Below, one piece after another: positions 29,833 to 37,950 of a stretch of 64,000 nt of DNA (position 1 is the stretch's first letter; each line of letters opens with the position of its first letter). Under the pieces are notes generated by a model, which worked only from the letters and a program-made list of their open reading frames with translations, was not told the origin of the DNA and did no database searches. The stretch is from Bdellovibrio sp. ArHS. GTDB lineage: Bacteria; Bdellovibrionota; Bdellovibrionia; Bdellovibrionales; Bdellovibrionaceae. The stretch spans positions 186,001 through 250,000 of the forward strand of contig NZ_JTEV01000003.1 of the NCBI RefSeq assembly GCF_000786105.1, in the 5' to 3' direction. The translations under genes and the position numbers were made by a program.

Positions 29833-31029
29833 TTATTTCGCCGGGGCCTGCCTATCGTGCGGATGATAGGACGGTTTGTTTTCTTCTTTAGGGCGTTTAA
29901 AAAAGAACTGATAGCTGTTCACCAAAACTAAGGACACCACGACAAAGACCAGGCCGCAAAGAACGGCTTCACGAATGCCAAACAGGTCCGTCAGTTTGCC
30001 GATTGTTAAATGCATAATGATCAACATGATAGAATCTGTCGCCATCATATAGGAAACGGCGGTGTCCAAGTCCTCTGGAAACTCTGTCGAGATCCAGGAA
30101 ATCGCCAAGGGATAAAAGGGGGCAATCATGAAACCTGTGCCGGTAAGAAACAGCGGATGAATAAAGACACCGCCTAAAATACAGATACCTGTTAACAGCA
30201 AAGAGGCCGAAAGCAGAAATTGAGGAGAGCGTTTAAAATGCACTACCGCAAAAAGCAAACGTCCCAGCATCATCGCAATAAAGAAATAGGTCACATAGAT
30301 GCTGGCCGCTTCCATGTCATAGTTCCAGGTTCTTTGCATGTACAACGCCAGACGGGAAGAAACCATGATTTCGGCGGCCACAGCCAAACTTAACATGATC
30401 GCCAAAAAAATCTGTGGCTTGAAGTTTTTCTTTTTATTCGCCTTGTGAGTCTCGGGTGAAAAAGAGGCTTTTGTGTGCAAAGACTTGTGACTGGAGTGAA
30501 AGGTGTAACCGACAAAGATCAAGGGCGCCAGCGAGGCCGCTGCAAAAGTCCACCGCCAACTGCCGGTTAGGTACTCCATGCCCGCCGCTAAAAGGGGAGC
30601 CATCAGACTGGCCAGTCCATACATGGTATGCAGGCCCGACAACATTTGTTGTTTTTTTTGAGGAGTCGAACCCATGGGCACAAGAATATTTGGCACGAGC
30701 CCCAGAATACCCAGGCACAAGCCATAGATAAAACTGAAAACCAAGAAGAGAGGGAAGATCGGAGAGGCGGCCAGTCCCCACATCGCCAGCATCAACCCGA
30801 TGGCGCCCCCCTGGAGGACGCTGAGACGATCATAACGTCGCAAAAGATAACGAGATCCATAGCTGGCGATGAAACCCGAAATATTACTGAGCGCGAACAT
30901 CATGGAGCCCAACGAATCGCTGACTCCAAATTGCTTCAGAATTTCTGGAAAAAGAGGGCCCCTGATATTGTCAGTCAGACCAAATACAAACAAGCTCGCA
31001 TAAGAAAGAAAAATAAAGGGCCAAATCAT
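29833..31029 (-). CDS. MFS transporter, sugar/fucose-permease-like group
   Basis: 398 residues with about twelve hydrophobic helices. The start FIFLSYASLFVFGLTDNIRGPLFP resembles the FGP-type sugar MFS branch, and RYLLRRYDRLSVLQGG is the loop between helices 2 and 3. The central cytoplasmic loop is Lys-rich, and the C-terminus is a short hydrophilic tail. Substrate unknown. It is a single gene on the minus strand, divergent from rlmN. Confidence 0.83.
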   Translation of the reverse strand: MIWPFIFLSYASLFVFGLTDNIRGPLFPEILKQFGVSDSLGSMMFALSNISGFIASYGSRYLLRRYDRLSVLQGGAIGLMLAMWGLAASPIFPLFLVFSFIYGLCLGILGLVPNILVPMGSTPQKKQQMLSGLHTMYGLASLMAPLLAAGMEYLTGSWRWTFAAASLAPLIFVGYTFHSSHKSLHTKASFSPETHKANKKKNFKPQIFLAIMLSLAVAAEIMVSSRLALYMQRTWNYDMEAASIYVTYFFIAMMLGRLLFAVVHFKRSPQFLLSASLLLTGICILGGVFIHPLFLTGTGFMIAPFYPLAISWISTEFPEDLDTAVSYMMATDSIMLIIMHLTIGKLTDLFGIREAVLCGLVFVVVSLVLVNSYQFFFKRPKEENKPSYHPHDRQAPAK

Positions 31030-31286
31030 GCGGTCAATATAAAGAGCCCCTTTCAGGAAGACAAGGGCAACTAAATATGCGGCTTTCGAATAGGTCGGGC
31101 AAGACGTGGCCAGGGGACCGGCAAAATGTGTAGAAAATGCTTGGGAGAAACCCTCAATTTGCTGAAATCCCTAGGAAATGATCGGGTGCTATGCTACAAA
31201 CGAGCCCACATAAATCCTTAACCAAAGGGACTGACAAGGTCCCAGCTGTAATAAGCATGGCTGTAACAAGCCAAGGAGCCCCGAAG

Positions 31287-32498
31287 ATGGAATTGAATGA
31301 TGGTGTTGACACCACTCAAACTAGCGCGCCTGTAAACTACTCTGACGATAACGTCGCCAAACCCCTCGAAAACAAACCGGTGAATTTCTACTCCCTGACT
31401 TTGGAAGGCCTTAAAGCCTATTTGAAAGGCAAAGGAAAAGAACAGTTCCGCGCACAGCAGATCTTTAAATGGGTCTACGAACAGCGTGTAACAGATCCCG
31501 AGCTGATGACCAATCTTTCGAAAGAGTTCCGCGCTTCATTGCCACAGATTCTGTCTTTCGATCTTCCGCCAGTATTGACTCATTTAAAGTCGGTCGATGG
31601 GACGCAAAAACTGCTCTTTGATATGGGTAGCGGTAACAGCGTTGAGGCCGTCGTTATTCCATCTGAAGACCGTCTGACTTTGTGTATTTCTTCAGAAGTG
31701 GGCTGCAACATTGGATGTAAGTTCTGCTTTACGGGCAAACAAAAATTGAAACGACGTCTGCGCACGGAAGAAATTGTCGGACAATTCATGCAAGTGCACG
31801 ATCGTTTGGGTGAAGGCCAACGTATCACGAATATCGTTTTCATGGGCATGGGCGAGCCGTTGGATAATCCGGAAGCAGTTTTCCAGACGATCGATGTTCT
31901 TCATTCTCCTTGGGGAATCAATTTGTCGCGCAAGAAGATCACCGTTTCGACATCGGGGATTGTGCCGGAAATGTGGCGAGTCTCTGAAGCCAAAGTGCGT
32001 TTGGCGGTGAGCCTAAATGGTCCGACGGATGAAATCCGCACCCAAGTTATGCCGATCAATAAAAAGTGGAATACGACGGAATTGTTAAATGCCTGCAAAG
32101 AGCACTATCGTATCACCAAGGATAAAATCACCTTTGAATACGTTTTGCTTAAAGGTGTAACAGATCAAATTGAACATGCGCGCCAGTTGGTGAAACTGGT
32201 GAAGGATGTGCCTTGTAAAATCAATATCATTCCTTTTAACGAGCACCCGGGCTCGGGTTACGAACGTCCTTCCGATGCCGCCGTCGAGGCGTTTCATTCA
32301 GAGTTGATGCGTTTGGGCGCACACGTGCTTTTGCGTCGTTCGATGGGTCGCGATATCTTCGCGGCTTGCGGACAATTGACAAGCCAGGTTCCCAACAAAC
32401 CGGTGTCCATGGATATTTCAAATTCAAAACTAGCAGGTCTGCCGAAGTATAAACGCGAGATGCTTGAAAACGCGGCGACCTCTCAACAGGAGCAATAA
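31287..32498 (+). CDS. rlmN: 23S rRNA (adenine2503-C2)-methyltransferase RlmN
   Basis: 403 residues from the ATG at 31287, chosen because AAGGAG lies eight bases upstream; earlier in-frame ATGs at 31191 and 31257 lack a clear site. Even so, about 35 residues precede the usual start (NFYSLTLEGLKAYLKGKG). The radical SAM motif is CNIGCKFCF, and the catalytic Cys is in DIFAACGQL near the end. It methylates A2503 of 23S rRNA and A37 of some tRNAs. A sugar kinase gene follows after three bases. Confidence 0.95.
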   Translation: MELNDGVDTTQTSAPVNYSDDNVAKPLENKPVNFYSLTLEGLKAYLKGKGKEQFRAQQIFKWVYEQRVTDPELMTNLSKEFRASLPQILSFDLPPVLTHLKSVDGTQKLLFDMGSGNSVEAVVIPSEDRLTLCISSEVGCNIGCKFCFTGKQKLKRRLRTEEIVGQFMQVHDRLGEGQRITNIVFMGMGEPLDNPEAVFQTIDVLHSPWGINLSRKKITVSTSGIVPEMWRVSEAKVRLAVSLNGPTDEIRTQVMPINKKWNTTELLNACKEHYRITKDKITFEYVLLKGVTDQIEHARQLVKLVKDVPCKINIIPFNEHPGSGYERPSDAAVEAFHSELMRLGAHVLLRRSMGRDIFAACGQLTSQVPNKPVSMDISNSKLAGLPKYKREMLENAATSQQEQ

Positions 32499-32501
32499 GT
32501 T

Positions 32502-33410
32502 ATGTCAGAGATTTTAGTTGTCGGAAGTTTGGCTTACGATTCCATTCAAACTCCTTCAGGAAAAGTGGATCGTGCTTTGGGCGGTTCCGCGAATTATTTT
32601 TCTTTGGCGGCGTCTTTGTTTTCGAAGGTGCGCGTCGTGGGTGTCGTTGGTGAAGACTATGAGCAAGGCGATTATGAGCTTTTGAATTCCCGCGGTGTGG
32701 ATCTTAGCGGCCTTTCTAAAGTGGCCGGAAAGACTTTCCATTGGGCAGGTTCTTACGAAGGCGATATGAACGAAGCCAAAACTTTGCAAACAGATTTGAA
32801 TGTTTTCGAACATTTCAATCCACAATTGCCAGAGCACTTTAAAGATTCTTCTTTCGTATTCTTGGCGAATATTGCTCCGGAATTGCAGTTGCAGGTTTTG
32901 GAACAGGTGAAAGCGCCTAAGTTCGTGGGCATGGATACAATGAATTTCTGGATCTCGATAAAAAAAGAAAAGTTGATCGAGGTTTTGAAAAAAGTAGACT
33001 TGGTGTTGATCAACGAAGGTGAAGCGAAAATGTTGACGGGCGCTGCCAATGCGATTTCAGCAGCCCCGTTGATCACGGCCTTGGGACCCCAAGCTGTGGT
33101 TATTAAACGTGGCGAATACGGTTTTGCGATGTACACAAAAGAAGAAGGCTACTTCATTCTTCCTGCGATGCCGATCCCAACAGTGGTTGATCCGACAGGC
33201 GCGGGGGATACTTTTGCCGGTGGCTTTTTTGGCTACTTGGCTGCGCAAAAAGACAAGCCAACCTTGGGTCATTTGAAACAAGCTTGTATCATGGGTTCTA
33301 TGATGGCGAGCCACACGATTCAGGATTTTTCGGTGCGTGCTCTTTCAAAAGTCACTTTGGGCGATGTTGAAAAACGCCTGGCTGACTACAAAAAAGTCAT
33401 CACGCTTTAA
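32502..33410 (+). CDS. PfkB-family carbohydrate kinase
   Basis: 302 residues, ribokinase fold. N-terminal GGSANYFSLAASLF is the substrate-binding di-Gly segment, and DPTGAGDTFAGGFFGYLA carries the anion hole and catalytic Asp. The family covers sugar, nucleoside and vitamin kinases; the substrate cannot be told. It is coupled to rlmN with a three-base gap. Confidence 0.9.
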   Translation: MSEILVVGSLAYDSIQTPSGKVDRALGGSANYFSLAASLFSKVRVVGVVGEDYEQGDYELLNSRGVDLSGLSKVAGKTFHWAGSYEGDMNEAKTLQTDLNVFEHFNPQLPEHFKDSSFVFLANIAPELQLQVLEQVKAPKFVGMDTMNFWISIKKEKLIEVLKKVDLVLINEGEAKMLTGAANAISAAPLITALGPQAVVIKRGEYGFAMYTKEEGYFILPAMPIPTVVDPTGAGDTFAGGFFGYLAAQKDKPTLGHLKQACIMGSMMASHTIQDFSVRALSKVTLGDVEKRLADYKKVITL

Positions 33411-33429
33411 TTCTTCTATTCAGAAGGTT

Positions 33430-33462
33430 CAATTCAAGGCGCCTTTGGGGCGCCTTGAATTG
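33430..33462. repeat. 14-bp perfect inverted repeat between convergent genes
   Basis: CAATTCAAGGCGCC is followed by a five-base loop and its exact complement. It lies between the sugar kinase stop and the convergent regulator stop. It has no T-run on either side, so it is not a classical intrinsic terminator, though its position favours transcript ending or 3'-end protection. Its AAGGCGCC/GGCGCCTT core recurs in the terminator at 36185. Confidence 0.75.
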
Positions 33463-33479
33463 GGACCTCTTCGAGCCCC

Positions 33480-34289
33480 CTACACCGGGAAAATGTCGCA
33501 CAGAAAACAAATAATCTCTTCTTCCTTTGAGTCGACGATCTTCTTTCGTGAATACTCAATCAGCTCTAACATCTTTTCTTTAAGATGCTGGTAATCATTT
33601 CGGCTCAATGAATAAACGGATGTATAATGAACACCGTCCGAACCCAATGGTGACGTCGAGTCGGCGACAGCCCGTTGTCGCCAATTGTTGTGATGAACAC
33701 CGACAAGAAGCGAGTCTTTGGGGATATGCACGTCCGCAGTTCCGTAGGTCCACCCCTGACCTTTGCGCGTGACGATACCGTGAGTGGCCAGGCGCTGAAG
33801 GGCCTGTTCAATAAACTCAACGGGTAAAGACAGGCGTGCGGCGATTTTCTTGGGCGACTGATATTCAGGGATCGAGACCATCACATGAAGGGCAGACCAG
33901 AACCAGGAAGAGTAATAGAGTGTTTCCTTTTCTCCGGTTTCAAATTTAGGCTTTTTAAGTCGTGTCGCAATGTCTTCTCGCTCTTTACGAATGCGCTTTA
34001 TTTTTGAAAATAAATAATCCCTAAGCTCTTGCGTGCCGGCTCGGGCATACTCCAATAAAAGTAGAAGAAAATCGGTTTCGGCATCGGAAAGGTCCCAATA
34101 GCGAGCGATGCCGAGCATGTGCTCAGAGGTTAGATGACATTTTTCTCGCATCGCCTGTGACAGATAAGTCGGCTTGCACGAAGCCGCCTGCGCTAGCTTT
34201 GCCCAGATCCCCCAACGGTTTTGATCTTGATCGACTTGGGCTTTAATGAAGGCTCGATAATCAGTGAATTGAAAAACGTCTTTAGTCAT
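33480..34289 (-). CDS. TIGR02147-family regulator
   Basis: 269 residues. The start FTDYRAFIKAQVD and the segment KLAQAASCKPTYLSQAMR (a helix-turn-helix of the XRE kind at about residues 30-60) are typical of the TIGR02147 family, expanded in Fibrobacter and Bdellovibrio. The C-terminal half ends with a conserved YSLSRNDYQHLKEKMLELIE segment. It is divergent from a gene for an exported protein 117 bases away, an arrangement common for this family, so it may control that gene (inference). Confidence 0.88.
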   Translation of the reverse strand: MTKDVFQFTDYRAFIKAQVDQDQNRWGIWAKLAQAASCKPTYLSQAMREKCHLTSEHMLGIARYWDLSDAETDFLLLLLEYARAGTQELRDYLFSKIKRIRKEREDIATRLKKPKFETGEKETLYYSSWFWSALHVMVSIPEYQSPKKIAARLSLPVEFIEQALQRLATHGIVTRKGQGWTYGTADVHIPKDSLLVGVHHNNWRQRAVADSTSPLGSDGVHYTSVYSLSRNDYQHLKEKMLELIEYSRKKIVDSKEEEIICFLCDIFPV

Positions 34290-34310
34290 ATGTGTATGAA
34301 TTATACATAC
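34290..34310 (-). promoter_or_regulatory. Predicted promoter -10 and palindrome at the regulator start
   Basis: Minus strand: a perfect TATAAT (34305-34300) lies only 10 bases before the ATG of the TIGR02147 gene, and no ribosome binding site intervenes. The -10 box sits inside TGTATGAATTATACA, a 5-bp inverted repeat with 5-base centre. This predicts a very short or absent leader and possible autoregulation. The -35 element is weak. Confidence 0.5.
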
Positions 34311-34405
34311 TTTCTGAAGTTTTTAATAACGTATATATTTACGCAAATAATGCTTAGCGTTACATTGGGCGCACGAAATGAACTTCAACCTATAAGGAGA
34401 AATAT

Positions 34406-34804
34406 ATGTTCAACAAATCAACTTCACTTCGTTTCATGAGTCTTATGATGTTAACTTCTTTGATGGCGCCAATGTTGGTGTCGTCAAAGGCTGCTGCCAC
34501 TCCGGTGCGTGATGCTGGAAAGGTAGAGTCGCGATTTTTGACGGCAGCAAAGGGAGCCTGCGCGGCCCTTTACAGTTCTTCCCAGAAGAACATCCCGGGT
34601 CTAGAACAAGCCTTGGCGCCGATTCATCAAAAGATGGATGCGTTCTGTGAGAACCCGCAAGCCGATCAGGTTGTCATCAGAGACTTGATGGATGTAGCAC
34701 GTGAAACCCTGGCTTCTTCAGAAGACAGTGTCGTTGTCAGATCTCATGTCTTGCAAGTCTATAACCACCTTAACTACACCCTGCAAACGACATTTATTTG
34801 GTAA
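34406..34804 (+). CDS. Short exported protein, internally deleted paralogue of the next gene
   Basis: 132 residues. The signal peptide (MFNKSTSLRFMSLMMLTSLM) and the TAAKGACAALY to LNYTLQ region match the N-terminus and the C-terminal domain of the 386-residue protein at 34953. The central ~165 residues and the C-terminal ~65 are missing. A short out-of-frame tail (TFIW) ends the chain. The strong AAGGAG leader is kept, so it may still be expressed. Beyond the deletion there are no frameshifts in the shared region. Confidence 0.7.
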   Translation: MFNKSTSLRFMSLMMLTSLMAPMLVSSKAAATPVRDAGKVESRFLTAAKGACAALYSSSQKNIPGLEQALAPIHQKMDAFCENPQADQVVIRDLMDVARETLASSEDSVVVRSHVLQVYNHLNYTLQTTFIW

Positions 34805-34828
34805 GCAAAACGAACTTCAGTCAGCTTG

Positions 34829-34870
34829 AGCCCTCTGGTTCCTCCCCCCCCAAAAAAAATCCAGAGGGCT
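34829..34870 (+). terminator. Hairpin terminator after the short paralogue
   Basis: AGCCCTCTGG and CCAGAGGGCT form a 10-bp stem around a C/A-rich 22-base loop, followed by TTGTTCTT. The larger paralogue has the matching element at 36119. Confidence 0.7.
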
Positions 34871-34952
34871 TGTTCTTCAACCAGAATGTCCCCTCCAAAA
34901 GCGCCCCTCTATTGGGCACGCTAATTGAACTTTAAATTTAAAGGAGAATTAT

Positions 34953-36113
34953 ATGCTCATCAAATCAACCGCACTTCGTTTCCTGAGTCTTATGATGTTT
35001 ACGTCTTTGACAGTGGCGCCCTTATTGGCGTCAGCCAGAGGCATTGGCTCAAGTGGTGGCGGCACATTTTGCATAAAGCCCGAGTTAAATGGCGGTCAGC
35101 CCGTACTCCTTGACCTGGCGCTGGCTAAACCAAATTTTCAGGATCGTCGTGGCGAGCAAGTCCACGTAACATCGGTGGCGAACCTTATCGGTTTTGACAG
35201 CTTTAAGCATACTGAAACTCAAGCCTATCAGTTCGCTGTCAGCCGAGTTAAAGCCTGGACCCAAGTGATGCCAGAACTTGCTACACTGGAAGCAACTCTG
35301 CAGAGCCTCCAGATGGTTGTCACACCATTTAGTCTAACCCAAGTAAATCGTGCCGTGGTCGATGGCCAATCAGCGTGCCAGGCTAAGGATCTTGCACCGG
35401 TGATCTTCTATGTTGATGGCCGTGCTCATGTTTCGATCCCTTCCTGGAATAAGCTTGGCTTCTATTCGCAGGCGGCCGCTTTTGTTCATGAGTCGCTTCG
35501 TCAAAGACAGATTTTACATAAGCAGCCGGTTGATGATGCCACTCTTCAAAATCTTACAGGGCGTATCATGCTCGACACTCCCGTGCGTGATGAAGCTATC
35601 ACACACAGTGGTCTTTTTGTCGGCAATGCGAAGGCAGAAGCAAGAGTTTTAACGGCTGCAAAGAAGGCCTGTGCCACTCTTTACAAAGCTGCTAATAAGG
35701 ATCTCCCAGGTCTAAAACAAGCCTTGGCGCCAGTTCATCAAAAAATGGATGCTTTCTGTGAAGCTCCGCAAGCCGATCAGGTTGTCATCAGAGACTTGAT
35801 GGATGTGACAAGCGAAACTCTCGCTTCTTCAAAAGAGGGTGTCGTTGTTAGACAAGCGATCTTACAAATCTACAACGATCTTAACCACACCCTGCAATTG
35901 ACAGTTGCTGGCGGCATTGAAGCTCTCAATCCTGTGGCTGCGGATAGCATCAACGCTCTCGCTCTTGGAACGGATGATATGGCTGCGGTGCAAATTGCAC
36001 AAGCGTACCTAGATAACGGTATTAAGCCCGAGAAAATGGCGGAAGCTGAAAGCTATATCAGAAGCACTCGAGCCCAATACAAAACCCTTTTAGAGCAAAA
36101 CGAACTTAAGTAA
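34953..36113 (+). CDS. Exported protein of a Bdellovibrio-type family
   Basis: 386 residues with a signal peptide (about 30 residues) followed by GIGSSGGGTFCIK and LLDLALAK, an opening I associate with a family of secreted Bdellovibrio proteins of unknown function. A central segment FVHESLRQRQ is followed by LQNLTGRIM. The C-terminal domain (LTAAKKACATLY...LNHTLQ) is shared with the preceding short gene. No catalytic motif is secure; the HE in FVHESL is not a full HExxH. A strong AAAGGAG site precedes the ATG. Confidence 0.75.
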   Translation: MLIKSTALRFLSLMMFTSLTVAPLLASARGIGSSGGGTFCIKPELNGGQPVLLDLALAKPNFQDRRGEQVHVTSVANLIGFDSFKHTETQAYQFAVSRVKAWTQVMPELATLEATLQSLQMVVTPFSLTQVNRAVVDGQSACQAKDLAPVIFYVDGRAHVSIPSWNKLGFYSQAAAFVHESLRQRQILHKQPVDDATLQNLTGRIMLDTPVRDEAITHSGLFVGNAKAEARVLTAAKKACATLYKAANKDLPGLKQALAPVHQKMDAFCEAPQADQVVIRDLMDVTSETLASSKEGVVVRQAILQIYNDLNHTLQLTVAGGIEALNPVAADSINALALGTDDMAAVQIAQAYLDNGIKPEKMAEAESYIRSTRAQYKTLLEQNELK

Positions 36114-36118
36114 GCTTG

Positions 36119-36157
36119 AGCCCTCTGGCCTTCTCCTTCCCCCGAAAAAAGAGGGCT
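36119..36157 (+). terminator. Hairpin after the large paralogue
   Basis: AGCCCTCT and AGAGGGCT form an 8-bp stem with a 23-base pyrimidine-rich loop. It is homologous to the element at 34829. The T-run is weak (ACATTTTA), and a stronger terminator follows at 36185. Confidence 0.55.
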
Positions 36158-36184
36158 TACATTTTACTTAGAATACCCCCCACG

Positions 36185-36218
36185 AAGGCGCCTTTCCCTA
36201 GGGCGCCTTTGTTTTTTT
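36185..36218 (+). terminator. Rho-independent terminator
   Basis: AAGGCGCC / GGCGCCTT stem with a 9-base loop, then TGTTTTTTT. It stops plus-strand transcription before the convergent GMC oxidoreductase gene. Confidence 0.85.
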
Positions 36219-37950
36219 AAAGGCTTTCAATTTTAATTCTTTCTTCCATCAAGAGTGTCTGTTTTAAGGGAATTTGATCGGCGATGTATTCGGCCATAGC
36301 GGCGATCGTTAAGGAAGGATTGCTACCGGTGGAAGTTGGTAAAATGCTGCCATCGACGACATACAATCCGGGATAGCCAAAGACTTCCCCCTTGGTGCTG
36401 ACGAAACCGGTGTGTTCCGAGTCGCCCATAGGACAGCCGCCTAAAGGGTGCACGGAGATGACTTTCTTCAGGTGTGTGAGCGGATTTTCGACATAGACAC
36501 CATCGACCATTTCCGCCAATTTTTTCATTTCTGTGCGGATGCGTGTGAAGTGCGGCTGACTTTCATCAATTTTCCAGCGAATCAGGGCTTGATCGTCATT
36601 GCGCAACTGAATTTCTCCGTCAGGTTTGTCCCGGCCCATACCTAAAAGAACCAAACAGCGTTTGGTGAACTCTGCGCGGTCGATACTATGGGCCATCTCG
36701 TCGCCAATGTTGATCTGATCTTGGCTGCTGATCTTCAGAACTTTGAACACGTATTTCTTTAAGTGATGTGCCGCCATCGAAGCCAGTCCCCACAAGCCAC
36801 TGAACTGCGGTACTTTGCCCGAAAGAAACCAGGCGAAGCCGACCGGGAAACCCGCTTCTTGAATAAACATTCCATGTGGATAGCCATCCTCGTAGTCTTT
36901 GTACCTGTATTCAATCGAGCTGGTGATCACCGGGCCATTGGTGCCATCGACGTTGTGTTTTGATTTAAAAATCAAAGAAATGAAGTCGCCATTTCCGCTC
37001 CACTTTTTTCCTAACCATTTGTTCAACAAAGGCAAGTGTCCATGACGTCGCATTTTTAAAAGCAACGATGTTGAACCTAAAGAGCCCGCCGACAAGACGA
37101 CATTTTTCGCGGTGAAAGAATTTTCCTGCAAAGGAAATTCAGGAATCACATAGGTGACGACATAAAAATTCTGTTTTTTCTCTATCCGCACGACTTCAGC
37201 GTGAGTGCGTACCTCGGCTTTATGATCTGCGCCGTCCCAGTTCCGGGCGCGGAATAAATAATTTAAATCCAACGTGTTTTTCGCGTGAATGTTGCACCCG
37301 ATATCGCAGTCGCCGCATTTGTTGCAGCGAGATTGTAAAGCGCCGTGAATATTTCTTGTCTGATGTCCGGGGAATTTCCCTTCGAAGCGCACGGCTAATG
37401 GCGGATGAACGACTTTGGGTTTTTCTGTCGATTCGGGTGCGGTCGTCATTTCTTCGGTGAGCTTTTTTAGAAGGGTGGTCTTCGGGGTGTTGCGATAATA
37501 AGGATGTGAATCATAAGGATAGGGCTTGGCCTCCATCGTGCGCAAGACACGTTCATAGTAAGGTTCCAGTTTTTGCCGAGTGATTCCGCCCGGCCATCCC
37601 CGAAAAAAATCTTCGGGCATTTTGTAAAGTACATTGGCATAAATAAGACTGCCGCCACCCAAACCACTGGGGGTGATCGTCATGACGTCACTTTCAGGCG
37701 TGTCGCGAACTTCCATCAGTCCATATTTATTATCAGCCGGGTCCCAAAACATGTTCTTGCGGACTTCGTGGGGGCGACGCGGGAATTCGTGCATTTTCCA
37801 CTCGCGTCCGCGCTCTAAAAGACACACTTTATAACCTTTTTCAACGAGTCGACAGGTCATCACCGAGCCGCCAAAGCCGGACCCGATCACAATATAGTCA
37901 TAGTCTAATTTCACTTTAACCTCAGGCAATTCGCAGTTTGCGATTTTCAA
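36217..37950 (-). CDS. GMC oxidoreductase, cholesterol-oxidase-like
   Basis: 577 residues. The FAD fold is IVIGSGFGGSVMTCRLVEKG, the active-site His lies in HPLGGCPMG, and the FAD-binding end is VVDGSILPTSTGSNPSLT. A Cys cluster CNKCGDCDIGCN at about residue 205 is typical of the cholesterol-oxidase-like branch and resembles an iron-sulfur binding site. The substrate is probably a sterol-like or lipid alcohol. The start overlaps the end of the upstream hydrolase gene by 29 bases, so the two are made together. Confidence 0.88.
   Translation of the reverse strand: MKIANCELPEVKVKLDYDYIVIGSGFGGSVMTCRLVEKGYKVCLLERGREWKMHEFPRRPHEVRKNMFWDPADNKYGLMEVRDTPESDVMTITPSGLGGGSLIYANVLYKMPEDFFRGWPGGITRQKLEPYYERVLRTMEAKPYPYDSHPYYRNTPKTTLLKKLTEEMTTAPESTEKPKVVHPPLAVRFEGKFPGHQTRNIHGALQSRCNKCGDCDIGCNIHAKNTLDLNYLFRARNWDGADHKAEVRTHAEVVRIEKKQNFYVVTYVIPEFPLQENSFTAKNVVLSAGSLGSTSLLLKMRRHGHLPLLNKWLGKKWSGNGDFISLIFKSKHNVDGTNGPVITSSIEYRYKDYEDGYPHGMFIQEAGFPVGFAWFLSGKVPQFSGLWGLASMAAHHLKKYVFKVLKISSQDQINIGDEMAHSIDRAEFTKRCLVLLGMGRDKPDGEIQLRNDDQALIRWKIDESQPHFTRIRTEMKKLAEMVDGVYVENPLTHLKKVISVHPLGGCPMGDSEHTGFVSTKGEVFGYPGLYVVDGSILPTSTGSNPSLTIAAMAEYIADQIPLKQTLLMEERIKIESL

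Noticed and set aside
33430-33462. Classical intrinsic terminator reading of the 14-bp inverted repeat
   Set aside because: No T-run follows on either strand; kept only as an inverted repeat.
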